This document shows positions 37,870 through 47,600 of a stretch of DNA of 64,000 nucleotides, piece after piece (within the stretch, counting starts at the first letter, position 1; each line of letters begins with the position of its first letter). Position numbers and translations under genes: made by a program. The stretch is from an uncultured Bacteroides sp. (lineage in GTDB: Bacteria > Bacteroidota > Bacteroidia > Bacteroidales > Bacteroidaceae): the NCBI GenBank assembly GCA_949296575.1, contig CASFPE010000011.1, positions 1 through 64,000 of the forward strand, in the 5' to 3' direction. Below the pieces are notes generated by a model. That model had not been told where the DNA came from and searched no databases. It saw only the letters and a program-made list of their open reading frames with translations.

Positions 37870-38829
37870 TCAGAGGTTGGTCGGTTGGAAGTAGATGCCG
37901 CGTATGTTTTCTTGCGCTTTTTGGAACTCGTTTACAAGTGCTTTCATGATTTCGCCAACGGGTCTTATCTTGTGGACAGAGGAGGCTATCTGCCCGATCT
38001 CTAATTCGCCGTTGTCAAGGTCGCCTTCAAAGATGCCCCGTTTGGCAGCAGCCTTCCCTAACAGGGTACGGAGTTCTTCAGCCGGTGCGCCTTGCGCTTC
38101 GGCAGCTTCAATCTTTTCATAAAGTGCGTTCTTTGCCAAACGGGTGGGTGAGAGTTTTTTCAGGCAGAGCATGGTGCCGCCTTCCGGCAGGGAGAGGCAT
38201 CGTTCCTTGAAGGCCTGAGATGCCGAACTTTCCGCAGAGAGGGCAAAAAGGGTGCCTATCTGTACGCCTTCCGCGCCGAGTGCCATGGCAGCCAGCATGG
38301 CATTGCCGCTGCCGATGCCTCCGGCAGCGATGAGCGGGAGCGATGTGGCTTTCCGCACTTGGGGAATCAATGTCATCGTGGTGGTCTCCTCGCGTCCGTT
38401 ATGCCCTCCGGCTTCAAATCCTTCAGCCACGATAGCATCCACTTGTGCTTCTTCGCATTTCCGGGCAAAAAGGCTGCTGGATACGACATGCGCCACTTTT
38501 ATCCCGGCTTCGTGCAGCCGTGAGGTATATTTCTTCGGGCTTCCGGCAGAGGTAAACACGATGCAGACCTTTTCTTCAATGAGGAGGTCTATCAGTTTGT
38601 CGATTTCCGGGTACATCAAAGGTACATTTACACCCCAAGGGAGGTCAGTGGCTTCTTTCATTTTGCGGATATGTTCCAACAAGGTTTCTGGGTGCATCGA
38701 CCCGGCTCCCAATAAGCCAAGTCCTCCCGCATTGCTTACTGCGGATGCTAACCGCCAACCGCTACACCACACCATTCCGCCTTGGATAATGGGGTACTGG
38801 ATGCCGAAAAGTTCACATATTCTGTTCAT
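37870..38829 (-). CDS. FMN-dependent nitronate monooxygenase / FabK-like enoyl reductase
   Basis: A 319-residue TIM-barrel flavoprotein. It has the start IQYPIIQGGMVWCSGWRLAS, AEGFEAGGHNG and IAAGGIGSGNAMLAAMALGA followed by GVQIGTLF, motifs shared by nitronate monooxygenases (2-nitropropane dioxygenase) and FabK enoyl-ACP reductases. Sequence alone does not separate the two; in Bacteroidales this family is often annotated as either. A TATATTTG box (38856-38863, minus strand) precedes it. Confidence 0.82.
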   Translation of the reverse strand: MNRICELFGIQYPIIQGGMVWCSGWRLASAVSNAGGLGLLGAGSMHPETLLEHIRKMKEATDLPWGVNVPLMYPEIDKLIDLLIEEKVCIVFTSAGSPKKYTSRLHEAGIKVAHVVSSSLFARKCEEAQVDAIVAEGFEAGGHNGREETTTMTLIPQVRKATSLPLIAAGGIGSGNAMLAAMALGAEGVQIGTLFALSAESSASQAFKERCLSLPEGGTMLCLKKLSPTRLAKNALYEKIEAAEAQGAPAEELRTLLGKAAAKRGIFEGDLDNGELEIGQIASSVHKIRPVGEIMKALVNEFQKAQENIRGIYFQPTNL

Positions 38830-38855
38830 TATTGCAAATATTTCATTGTGGTTGT

Positions 38856-38863
38856 CAAATATA
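38856..38863 (-). promoter_or_regulatory. TATATTTG -7 box before the FabK-like/rlmH genes
   Basis: TATATTTG on the minus strand, 26 bases before the start codon. The -33 box is not clear. Confidence 0.45.
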
Positions 38864-38949
38864 GGTGAAAATCGATGTGTCCATTATGCAAATTAGGATA
38901 ATTTATGGATTTAGATAGGGGGATTTCCTCATGAGAGATGGAAAAGGCG

Positions 38950-38957
38950 TATCTTTG
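38950..38957 (+). promoter_or_regulatory. TATCTTTG -7 box before nadC
   Basis: TATCTTTG matches the -7 consensus. A TTTC at 38924-38927 is 22 bases upstream, slightly long. Its position argues against the in-frame upstream start at 38931. Confidence 0.5.
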
Positions 38958-38969
38958 TGGCATTGTAAT

Positions 38970-39830
38970 ATGATTAAAAGTATGTATACAGAAGAAGAAT
39001 TGATAGACAGGCTGCTTGACTTGGCTTTTGCAGAGGATATTGGTGACGGTGATCATACGACTTTGTCGTGTATTCCTGAAGATGCAACAGGGAAATCCAG
39101 ATTGTTGATAAAGGAGGATGGTGTGCTGGCTGGTGTGGAGATTGCAAAAAAGATATTTCATCGTTTTGATTCTGAGATGAAAGTGGAAGTGTTGATTGAA
39201 GATGGAGTTGAAGTCCATCCGGGCGATGTTGCTATGGTGGTGGAAGGAAAAATTCGTTCTTTGTTGCAGACAGAGCGCCTGATGTTAAACGTCATGCAGC
39301 GTATGAGTGGCATTGCTACCATGACACGCAAGTATGTGAAACGTTTGGAAGGGACAAATACACGGGTGTTGGATACTCGTAAGACTACGCCAGGCATGCG
39401 TGTTTTGGAGAAAATGGCTGTGAAGATTGGCGGAGGGGTGAACCACCGCATCGGTTTGTTTGACATGATACTGTTGAAAGACAATCATATTGATTTTGCG
39501 GGGGGGATTGATAAGGCCATTCAAAGGGCGAAAGATTATTGTGTCGCAAAAGACAAGAATTTGAAGATTGAGATAGAAGTTCGCAATTTGGATGAGTTGC
39601 AGCAGGTTCTTCAGATAGGCAGTGTAGATCGTATCATGTTGGACAACTTTACGCCTGAACTGACTAAGAAAGCTGTATCAATGGTGGATGGAAGGTATGA
39701 AATCGAATCATCGGGTGGTATTACCTTTGATACGCTTAGAGATTACGCTGAATGTGGAGTAGATTTCATTTCGGTAGGTGCTTTGACCCATTCTGTGAAG
39801 GGATTAGACATGAGTTTCAAAGCTTGTTAG
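38970..39830 (+). CDS. nadC: Nicotinate-nucleotide diphosphorylase (carboxylating), quinolinate phosphoribosyltransferase
   Basis: Converts quinolinate and PRPP to nicotinate mononucleotide in NAD synthesis. About 286 residues. Hallmarks are LAFAEDIGDGDHTTL, ERLMLNVMQRMSGIAT, DTRKTTPGMRVLEKMAVKIG, GGVNHRIGLFDMILLKDNH and ESSGGITFDTLRDYAECGVD. The frame is open from 38931, but the promoter box lies at 38950-38957, so the start is ATG 38970 or, with a longer leader, ATG 38982. A strong terminator follows. Confidence 0.93.
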   Translation: MIKSMYTEEELIDRLLDLAFAEDIGDGDHTTLSCIPEDATGKSRLLIKEDGVLAGVEIAKKIFHRFDSEMKVEVLIEDGVEVHPGDVAMVVEGKIRSLLQTERLMLNVMQRMSGIATMTRKYVKRLEGTNTRVLDTRKTTPGMRVLEKMAVKIGGGVNHRIGLFDMILLKDNHIDFAGGIDKAIQRAKDYCVAKDKNLKIEIEVRNLDELQQVLQIGSVDRIMLDNFTPELTKKAVSMVDGRYEIESSGGITFDTLRDYAECGVDFISVGALTHSVKGLDMSFKAC

Positions 39831-39865
39831 AATAATGATAAAATGCGATAAGGATGTTTTTGTAG

Positions 39866-39904
39866 AATCAGGTGCGGAGAAATATCCGCACCTGATTTTT
39901 TTTA
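39866..39904 (+). terminator. Terminator of nadC
   Basis: Stem AATCAGGTGCGGA / TCCGCACCTGATT (39866-39897) followed by a T tract. It reads toward the convergent nitrilase-fusion gene. Confidence 0.85.
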
Positions 39905-41440
39905 TTCTTTTGTTTTTTTGACTTTTAATTCGTATAGATCGTTGCGGCGGTCTTTCAGGTTACGAACGCTTCCATAGGTGTGCAGTTCATTCAGAAGGTT
40001 GAGGTCTACATCAGATACAAGAATCATTTCTGTGTTCGGGGTGGCTTCCGCACGTTTTCCGTCAGTAGGGAATGCAAAGTCGCAAGGCGTGAATACTCCC
40101 GACTGCGCATATTGTATGTCCATGTTGTGAACTCGTGGAAGGTTGCCGACACTTCCTGCGATGACTACGAAACATTCATTTTCAATAGCTCTGGCTTGGG
40201 CGCATACTCTGACTCGTGAATACCCGTTTTGGGTATCTGTGAGGAACGGGACGAACAGAATTTGCATTCCTTGGTCGGCCATGATGCGTGAAAGTTCTGG
40301 AAACTCTACATCGTAGCAAATCAGTACTCCGATTTTGGCGCAGTCAGTATCGAATGTTTGAACCATCTTTCCTCCTGAGAGTCCCCAGCTTTTGATTTCA
40401 TCTGGTGTGACATGCACTTTTTCGTACATTTCGTAAGATCCGTCTCTTCTGACGAGAAAGCCCACGTTGTAAAGGGCATCATCCTTGATGAGAGGCATGC
40501 TTCCTGTGATGATGTTGATATTGTAGCTGATGGCAAGATTGATGAAGCGTTCGCGGATTTCCTCTGTGTATTGTGCTAGTCCTCGGATGCTTTGGGCTTC
40601 TCCTAAGTGGTTGAACTTGGCCATGAGAGGTGCATTGAAGTATTCGGGAAACAGGATGAAATCGCTTTTATAGTCGGAAACGGCATCCACGAAAAATTCT
40701 ACTTGTTCAAACACGTCGTCGAGTGTTTTGTAGGGACGCATTTGCCATTGTACAAGTCCGACGCGGACAGTCGTTTTTTTATCCACGTATTCTTGCGTGG
40801 GAGGTTGGTAGTAGATATTGTCCCATTGCAGGAGGGTAGCATAGTGTTTTGATTCCTCATCGTTGGGAAGGTAATTTCTCATGACCTTTCGGACATGGAA
40901 ATCATTTGATAGTTGGAAAGTGAGTACTGGGTCGTAGATTTCACGTGAACGTACTTTGTCGATATACTCTTTGGGGCGCATGTGGTCGGCATACTTGTGA
41001 TAGTTGGGAATGCGACCGCCGAACATGATGGCTTTCAGGTTCAGCTTTTCACATAGCTCTTTTCGGTATTCGTACATGCGCCGGGCAAGCCGCAGCCCAC
41101 GATATTCGGGATGTATGAACACCTCGATGCCGTACAGGATGTTGCCTTTGGGGTTGTGGGTATCGAATGTTTCATTGCCTGTCACTTTGGCGTAGGTGTG
41201 GTCGTTCTTCACTAGGTCATAGTCGACAATGATGGACAGGGCGCAACCTACGATTTTGTTGTCGGCTACGGTGACAACTTGTCCTTCCGGGAATATGTCA
41301 ATGAGCTTTTTGATTTGGCTTTTGGTCCAGAACACATCCGAGTCAGCGTAAATTCTTTTGAAAGATTGCGCCAACTGTGTATAGTCTTCTAATTGCAGAT
41401 TTCTTAATTCAACCTTGTTGATTTTGTGTATTGATTCCAT
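39902..41440 (-). CDS. GNAT acetyltransferase fused to a carbon-nitrogen hydrolase
   Basis: A 512-residue two-domain enzyme. The N-terminal GNAT-type acetyltransferase (about 10-190) shows VFIHPEYRGLRLARRMYEYR. The C-terminal nitrilase-superfamily hydrolase (about 225-490) has the Glu in LFPEYFNAP, Lys in MYEKVHVTPDE and Cys in LICYDVEFPEL, the complete catalytic triad. Such fusions occur in several bacteria; their substrate is not known to me. It stands alone with its own TACCTTTG box at 41465-41472. Confidence 0.87.
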   Translation of the reverse strand: MESIHKINKVELRNLQLEDYTQLAQSFKRIYADSDVFWTKSQIKKLIDIFPEGQVVTVADNKIVGCALSIIVDYDLVKNDHTYAKVTGNETFDTHNPKGNILYGIEVFIHPEYRGLRLARRMYEYRKELCEKLNLKAIMFGGRIPNYHKYADHMRPKEYIDKVRSREIYDPVLTFQLSNDFHVRKVMRNYLPNDEESKHYATLLQWDNIYYQPPTQEYVDKKTTVRVGLVQWQMRPYKTLDDVFEQVEFFVDAVSDYKSDFILFPEYFNAPLMAKFNHLGEAQSIRGLAQYTEEIRERFINLAISYNINIITGSMPLIKDDALYNVGFLVRRDGSYEMYEKVHVTPDEIKSWGLSGGKMVQTFDTDCAKIGVLICYDVEFPELSRIMADQGMQILFVPFLTDTQNGYSRVRVCAQARAIENECFVVIAGSVGNLPRVHNMDIQYAQSGVFTPCDFAFPTDGKRAEATPNTEMILVSDVDLNLLNELHTYGSVRNLKDRRNDLYELKVKKTKE

Positions 41441-41464
41441 AAAGCACCGTTTTTAAATCGGGTG

Positions 41465-41472
41465 CAAAGGTA
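41465..41472 (-). promoter_or_regulatory. TACCTTTG -7 box before the nitrilase-fusion gene
   Basis: TACCTTTG on the minus strand, 24 bases before the start codon. No convincing -33 box at the standard distance. Confidence 0.5.
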
Positions 41473-41512
41473 GAACTTAATTTATCACAGTGGTTGGATG
41501 AGCGCGTGTTTT

Positions 41513-42712
41513 TTAGTGTTGGGGATATACGGCTTTGTACCAATCTAATTGTTTGTATGCTTCATTGGTGTTGGCGTAATGGCTATCATTTTGCAGAATA
41601 TAGGTGGAGATGCCGCAATACTGCTCTGTGTCGATGGGAAATGAACTTCCGATATAGGCTGAGTAACAGGAGGAAGTGGTTGCTCGGAAGCTTTCAGGAG
41701 TGCATGTTTCCAGCAGATACTTCCATTCCACATATGGGCTGTCGGCGGCGATGGCACGGATGAATCCGTTGAAGTCATAATAGTAGGACTTGTTGTCGCG
41801 GTTGGAGTTGAAGTTGCCCATATCGTAGCATTGCACGTTGCGGAAGTCGGCGTTGGCGAAGTCGGCTGCGGCGATGATTTCCTTTGTCTTTGCTGCGAGG
41901 GCATCGATGGCGTCGCAGCGGATGGCAGAGATGGCGCAACCATACGCCCATCCGTCAGGGAAGTTCCCATGGATGGTTTGCGGGTCGGTGTAGTATCCGT
42001 AATAAGCGTCTATGAAAGAAGCGATGTTGCATTCCGTTTCGCAGAGGTGGCGAAGCACTCGGTGGTAGGGTGCGCCGATGCCCGGCGTTTCGGTGACGCT
42101 CCCGATGATGTATTGGGCGTGGTGGCGGAGGGCGTAGGCCACTTCGATGGTTTGCATGAAGCAGGCATCAAAGAAAAGAAAATCTAATTTCGGGTATTGG
42201 GCCAGCACATCGGCCAGTTCTTCTATTTCTAACTTTGGGCCGTTGTTGCCTTGGTCAGTGCCAATCCATCGGGTAGCAATTTTTCGGCGGCTGTCGTCGG
42301 GTAGCCATCCGTCGCCGTGCGACCACAGCACCAAGCCGTAGCTGTAGGCGGGAAATCGTTGGAAAGTTTCGTCCATCACGCTGCGCAGCACGTCCGGGTC
42401 GGTAGACTGGAGGGCATCGTAGCGGCAGATGGTGTCGCAGACGGCTCGTCCTTTGTGTTGCCGGATGCGGAACAGGGCGGGGCGGCGCGTCCCGTCTTGG
42501 CAGACAATCAGGTTGCAGCCCTGCAAGGCTCCTTCGGCCACGGCCTGCTTCATTTCTTCAATGTCGTATTGCATGAAGGAGGCGAGGGAGTTTTCGCCCA
42601 TCATATATATTAGTATGGTACGCGGGGCGGGCGTGCTGTCGCCTTCTGCTTCATCGTTGTGGCAGGATGCGAGCAGGAACAGCAGGCAGGTTATGTACAG
42701 GAGCCTTGCCAT
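41513..42712 (-). CDS. Clostripain-family (C11) cysteine peptidase lipoprotein
   Basis: A 399-residue secreted protease with lipobox (LLASC). The catalytic pair is visible: His in YGLVLWSHGDGWLP and Cys in LDFLFFDACFMQTIEVAYAL. C11 peptidases cut after Arg or Lys and often self-process. The gene follows a small secreted protein by 9 bases, so the two form a unit that could include a dedicated substrate or inhibitor. That pairing is inference. Confidence 0.87.
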   Translation of the reverse strand: MARLLYITCLLFLLASCHNDEAEGDSTPAPRTILIYMMGENSLASFMQYDIEEMKQAVAEGALQGCNLIVCQDGTRRPALFRIRQHKGRAVCDTICRYDALQSTDPDVLRSVMDETFQRFPAYSYGLVLWSHGDGWLPDDSRRKIATRWIGTDQGNNGPKLEIEELADVLAQYPKLDFLFFDACFMQTIEVAYALRHHAQYIIGSVTETPGIGAPYHRVLRHLCETECNIASFIDAYYGYYTDPQTIHGNFPDGWAYGCAISAIRCDAIDALAAKTKEIIAAADFANADFRNVQCYDMGNFNSNRDNKSYYYDFNGFIRAIAADSPYVEWKYLLETCTPESFRATTSSCYSAYIGSSFPIDTEQYCGISTYILQNDSHYANTNEAYKQLDWYKAVYPQH

Positions 42713-42721
42713 GTGCTGGGG

Positions 42722-43105
42722 TTATTCCTTTTTGAATTGGAAGTCGCTGGTGCTGATGATCTGCACGGGTGTGCTACTTTTTTTGAAGCGGGTCAGCAGC
42801 TTTTGCAGGGCTTTGTTGAGCTTGGCGCGGTCGTTGTTGAAGTAGATGGCGCAGGTGCGGTCTTTCAGCCCTTTGTCGTATTCCAGATAGTTCTTCATTT
42901 GGTAGGAGTAGGTGTACCTTTCGGGCAGAAATTTGTTTTCGTCCAGATACACGCTGTCTAATAATTGTATTTCGGTGCGATAGACGATGGAGTCAGTGAA
43001 TGAGGTGGAAACGCCGAACACGTACACGGGCTTTTGCTTGCCTTTCCCGTAGGAAGGGAATGCACAGATGCTTAACAGGCTAAGGATGAATAGGATGTGT
43101 TTCAT
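42722..43105 (-). CDS. Small secreted protein upstream of the clostripain-like protease
   Basis: A 127-residue protein with a clear signal peptide (ILFILSLLSICAFPSYG) and a compact mature part (VYVFGVSTSFTDSIVYRTEI, then CAIYFNNDRAKLNKALQKLL). I do not recognise the family. The frame is open up to 43192, but ATG 43105 starts the signal peptide and lies behind a promoter at 43132-43160. It is probably co-transcribed with the protease. Confidence 0.75.
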   Translation of the reverse strand: MKHILFILSLLSICAFPSYGKGKQKPVYVFGVSTSFTDSIVYRTEIQLLDSVYLDENKFLPERYTYSYQMKNYLEYDKGLKDRTCAIYFNNDRAKLNKALQKLLTRFKKSSTPVQIISTSDFQFKKE

Positions 43106-43131
43106 AAATGTAGTAAAACGAATAATGGGTG

Positions 43132-43160
43132 CAAAGGTAAAAAAAATATGTAAAGGGCAA
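43132..43160 (-). promoter_or_regulatory. Promoter of the small secreted protein/protease unit
   Basis: On the minus strand, TTG (43158-43160), an 18-base gap and TACCTTTG (43132-43139). Confidence 0.55.
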
Positions 43161-43170
43161 CTTAAAAAAA

Positions 43171-43206
43171 CGAAAAAGGAGGTTATGCGCATAACCTCCT
43201 TTTTCG
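43171..43206 (-). terminator. Terminator of rpoD
   Basis: A near-perfect 36-base palindrome (CGAAAAAGGAGGTTATGC and its complement) lies 28 bases behind the rpoD stop codon. It is symmetric and could stop transcription both ways. Confidence 0.8.
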
Positions 43207-43233
43207 TTTTGGGCGATGTCCCGCCGTATGGGT

Positions 43234-44094
43234 TTATCCCAAGTAGGACTTGAGCAACTTGCAGCGTGAATTTTGTCTCAGCCTTCGGATGGCTTTTTCT
43301 TTGATTTGGCGGACGCGTTCGCGGGTCAGGCCGAACTTGTCGCCGATTTCTTCCAATGTCATTTCCTGAGTGCCGATGCCGAAGAACATCTGGATGATTT
43401 CTTTTTCTCTTTCGGTGAGCGTGGAGAGGGCGCGGTCAATTTCTTTGGAGAGCGATTCGTTCACAAGAGAGCGGTCGGCCATCGGGGAGTCGTCGTTGAC
43501 CAATACGTCGAGCAGGCTGTTGTCTTCTCCTTCCACGAACGGAGCATCTACTGAGATGTGCCTGCCTGACACTTTCAGTGTGTCCGAGATTTTGTCTACT
43601 GGAATTTCCAGTTCGTCGGCCAATTCTTCAGGCGAGGGGCGGCGTTCGTTTTCCTGTTCGAATTTGGAGAATGCCTTGCTGATTTTGTTCAGGGAGCCTA
43701 CCTGGTTGAGGGGAAGACGCACGATGCGGGCTTGCTCGGCCAGCGCTTGCAGGATGGACTGGCGAATCCACCACACAGCGTAGCTGATGAACTTGAACCC
43801 ACGTGTCTCATCGAACTTCTCTGCGGCTTTTATCAGTCCCAAGTTCCCCTCGTTAATCAAGTCGGGCAGGCTCAATCCTTGGTTTTGGTACTGTTTGGCC
43901 ACTGAGACCACGAAGCGCAGATTGGCGCGCGTCAGCTTTTCCAGTGCGGCGCGGTCGCCTTTGCGGATGCGCTGTGCCAGTTCCACCTCTTCTTCTACCG
44001 TAATAAGGTCTTCGCGCCCAATCTCTTGCAGGTATTTGTCGAGTGATGCGCTTTCCCTGTTCGTGATACTTTTGGTAATCTTTAATTGTCTCAT
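43234..44094 (-). CDS. rpoD: Primary sigma factor RpoD (sigma-70, Bacteroidetes type)
   Basis: Housekeeping sigma factor, 286 residues, which is the short form seen in Bacteroides (no region 1.1). Regions visible: 1.2 ([15 protein letters not shown]), 2 ([17 protein letters not shown] and [17 protein letters not shown]), 3 ([13 protein letters not shown]) and 4.2 ([20 protein letters not shown]). It would read the TTTG/TAnnTTTG promoters listed here. It has a promoter at 44118-44148 and a strong terminator. Confidence 0.95.
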   Translation of the reverse strand: MRQLKITKSITNRESASLDKYLQEIGREDLITVEEEVELAQRIRKGDRAALEKLTRANLRFVVSVAKQYQNQGLSLPDLINEGNLGLIKAAEKFDETRGFKFISYAVWWIRQSILQALAEQARIVRLPLNQVGSLNKISKAFSKFEQENERRPSPEELADELEIPVDKISDTLKVSGRHISVDAPFVEGEDNSLLDVLVNDDSPMADRSLVNESLSKEIDRALSTLTEREKEIIQMFFGIGTQEMTLEEIGDKFGLTRERVRQIKEKAIRRLRQNSRCKLLKSYLG

Positions 44095-44117
44095 TCCTAT
44101 AAAACAAATTTGGGTTG

Positions 44118-44148
44118 CAAAATTACGACAATTTGTCCATTATCCCAA
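44118..44148 (-). promoter_or_regulatory. Promoter of rpoD
   Basis: On the minus strand, TTG (44146-44148), a 20-base gap and TAATTTTG (44118-44125). Confidence 0.6.
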
Positions 44149-44260
44149 TTATAACGCAACTTTTTAAATCTTATTTTGTTGTAGCAAAAAGAGTGCCGAT
44201 GGAGGGTTGGGAGGGTGAAACATTGCGCTTGTGCGGGAGGCTTTTGGGTTTTGCATGGGC

Positions 44261-44470
44261 GGAAACTTCCGTTTGCCGGGCTGGAAAGTGTGATTTGCCC
44301 CGGTAAGAACTTCTGTTGCCGTCGTCGTTTATACAAATGCCGTCGTCGTTTTTGCAGATGTCGCCGCCGTTTGTACGAATGACATCGACAGAAGAAGAAT
44401 CTGCACGGCTGGTTGGAAGTTTCCTGACTGGAAAGTTGGAGTTTCCATGCGGGTGGCTGGAAATTTCCAT
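44261..44470. repeat. Composite 21-23-bp periodic array E
   Basis: Three blocks with the same spacing. GGAAACTTCC-like units start at 44261, 44283 and 44305. GCCGTCGTCG-like units recur every 21 bases at 44318, 44339, 44360 and 44381. GGAAGTTTCC, GGAGTTTCC and GGAAATTTCC lie at 44415, 44438 and 44459. It fills the intergenic space between the divergent rpoD and susC-like genes. Confidence 0.75.
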
Positions 44471-44670
44471 ACAGGCGGAGCGTCGTGTTTGCAAGTCACG
44501 TTTGCGCCGGCCTGTGGATTAATTCCCCAATTCCACATGCTTGATTTGGGCAGGGAAGTGCTTTCTCCTTTTTTGCATAATGCTGTTGGCAAGTCAGTTA
44601 ATGCTTCTTCCCGAGCAGTTCATGCCTGTTGGTATGGGAATTGCTGTTGTTGGTCTTGTTTTTAATATGA

Positions 44671-47600
44671 ATGAGAATGAAGAAAAAAATCGTATTAAGT
44701 ATCTTTTCTTTTTGGTTATTGTCTGTCGGGAACGGCTGGGCTGCTTTGCCGGATGGCGGTTCTCCGGCAGATGAGAATACGGAAGTGAACGATGCTGACA
44801 GACAGCGCGTGCAGACTGTGCAAGGCATTGTGACCGACAAGGAAGGGGAGCCGATTATCGGCGTGACTATTGTGGTGAACGGTACGACCAAAGGCACCAC
44901 GACGGACATCGACGGGAAGTTCTCCATCGAGGTAGACCGTAGTGCCGTGTTGACCTTTGCTTATTTAGGTTATACGCAGCAGGAAGTGCCGGTAGGGCGG
45001 CAAAGATTCCTGCGGGTGGTGATGAGCGAGGACACCGAGACGCTGGAAGAAGTGGTGGTCATCGGTTACGGCACGGCCAAGCGGAGCAACCTGACGGGCG
45101 CGGTCAGCTCGGTGACCAACGAGCAGTTCAAGGCGCAGCCCGTGAAAGACGTGACCGAAATCCTGCAAGGGCGCATGGCAGGCGTGCAGGCATCTTCTTA
45201 TACGGGAGGCCAGTTGGGAGCAGAAGCCAACGTGCGCGTCCGTGGCGTGTCGTCCATCAACTTCGGCAATGATCCCTTGTGGGTGGTGGACGGCGTGATC
45301 GGTGGCAGCGTGACCAACCCTGCCGACATTGCCTCCATCGAAGTGCTGAAGGATGCTTCCTCCACGGCGATTTATGGTTCACGCGGTGCCAACGGTGTGA
45401 TATTGGTGACCACAAAGCGGGGTTCCGTGGGCAAGCCGCAAGTGCAGATAAGCAGCGAAATCGGTTTGTCGAACTTCCCCAAGCGGTTCGACATCATGAA
45501 CGCCTACGAATATGCGCAGGCTTTGGAGCAGATGACGGACACCCGTTTCTCGGCAGAAGACATGGAAGCCTTCCGTAACGGCACGAAAGGAGTGGACTAC
45601 CAGGACTTGATGCTGCAAAGGGGCATCTCGCAGGACTACAAGCTGAGCATCTCCGGCGGCAGCGCAAGGAACAAATACATGGTGTCGGGGCTGTTCCTGA
45701 ACCAGACGGGCATGACGGCAGAGTCCAAGCTGCGGCGCATCGGCTTCCATGCCAACATGGACTCGCAGGTGACGGACTGGTTGAACGTGGTGACCAACCT
45801 CGAAGGCTCCACGGAGACCACGCACAACACGGGGGCAGACCTCATGGTGATGGCCAACTACTCGCCCGCCATGGACTTGACGGACGAGAACGGTGTCTAT
45901 CAGCGCGACCCTTACTGCTCCATCAGCGCCAACCCTTACGGCGCGTTGAAGGTGAACGACACCGACGGCGAGAACTACAATGTGAAGGGCTACGTGGACT
46001 TCCGCTTCAACATCATCGACGGGCTGACGTTCTCTGCTCAAGGCGCGTTCAACCTCTTGAACGCTTCCAGTTATTCCTTCTCGTCCACGAAGCGTGAACC
46101 CAGTGCCATCAGCAGCATGGGCAACAGCATGAACCGCACCGTCACTTACCAAGAAACCAACAACCTGACTTGGCAAAAAGACTTCAACGGGCATAACATC
46201 ACAGCGACCGGCGTGTTCGAGCTTTACATGAAAGAGTACAAGAACGTGGGCGTGAGCGGCCAGGACCTTTTGTCGGAAAAGACGGGCTATTGGAACATCA
46301 ACTCCGTGCAGTCCGGCTTGACGGGTGCCACGAATTACTCGAAGGAATCCATGGTGTCGGCATTCGGCCGCGTGATGTACAACTACAAGAACCGTTACTA
46401 CCTGACCGGAACCATCCGTGCCGACGGCTCGTCCAAGTTCATGAACCACAAGTGGGGCTATTTCCCCTCTGCCGCCGTGGCTTGGAACATCGCCCAAGAA
46501 AATTTCATGCAAGGGCAGGACATCTTCCAAGACCTGAAGCTGCGCGGCAGTTTCGGCGTGACGGGTAACCAGGCCATCAATGCGTATGGCACGTTGGGGC
46601 TGCTCACGTTGGCCAACTATTCTTACGGCACCGGCTCGCTCTATCCCGGATATTGGGAAAGCACGTATGCTTCTCCCGACCTGACTTGGGAAAAAACCTA
46701 TTCGTATGACGCAGGCATCGATATCAGCATGTTGAACCGCCGCTTGTTCCTCACCGTGGACTGGTACAAGAAGAACACCAAAGACCTTCTTTTTGCAAAG
46801 ACCATTCCTTATTTCAATGGCGGAGGATCGTATTGGAGCAATGTAGGCGAGATGTACAGCACGGGTTGGGAGTTCACGTTGGAGGCTTCGCCGGTGCGTA
46901 CCCTCGACTTTGAATGGAACACTTCTTTCACAGCATCTTATCTGCGGACGGAGGTTACAGACTTGGACGGGGAGGACTACCTGATTCCCGATGCCACCCG
47001 TGGCGGCTTGATGGAGGGAAACGTGTTCATCATGAAAGAAGGTTTGCCCATCAGCAACTTCAACCTGTTTAAGTGGGTGGGCTTTGATGAGAACGGGGCC
47101 AACCTGTACCAGACGGCCGATGGCGGCATGACCACTTCGCCGGTGGATGCCGACCGCGTGGTGATGGGCAATCCTATCCCGAAATGGAACTTGGGATGGA
47201 ACAACACCTTTACTTATAAGAACTGGGAACTGAACGTGTTCTTCCGGGCAAGCACCGGCTTCCAGCGTTTGAACGTGACCCGCTTCGCCATGACGACGAT
47301 GATTCCCGAAAGCCGTTTCATCACTTCAAAGGAAGGATTCGAGAAGAACTGGGATGTGGTGGCCAACAAGGCGGATGCGGAATTTGCCAGCAGCTCAAAC
47401 TCTTTGAACCGTTCCACCCCGCGTTCCTCGCAATGGTTGGAAGATGCCGATTTCCTCCGCTTGCAGAACATCAGCCTTTCCTACCTCTTGCCCCGGAAGG
47501 TGACGAAGTTTGCCGACATCACTTTGGGCGTGAGTGCGCAGAACCTGTTCACCCTCACGAAGTACAAAGGTCTTGACCCGGAGTCGTCCACTACGTCGGC

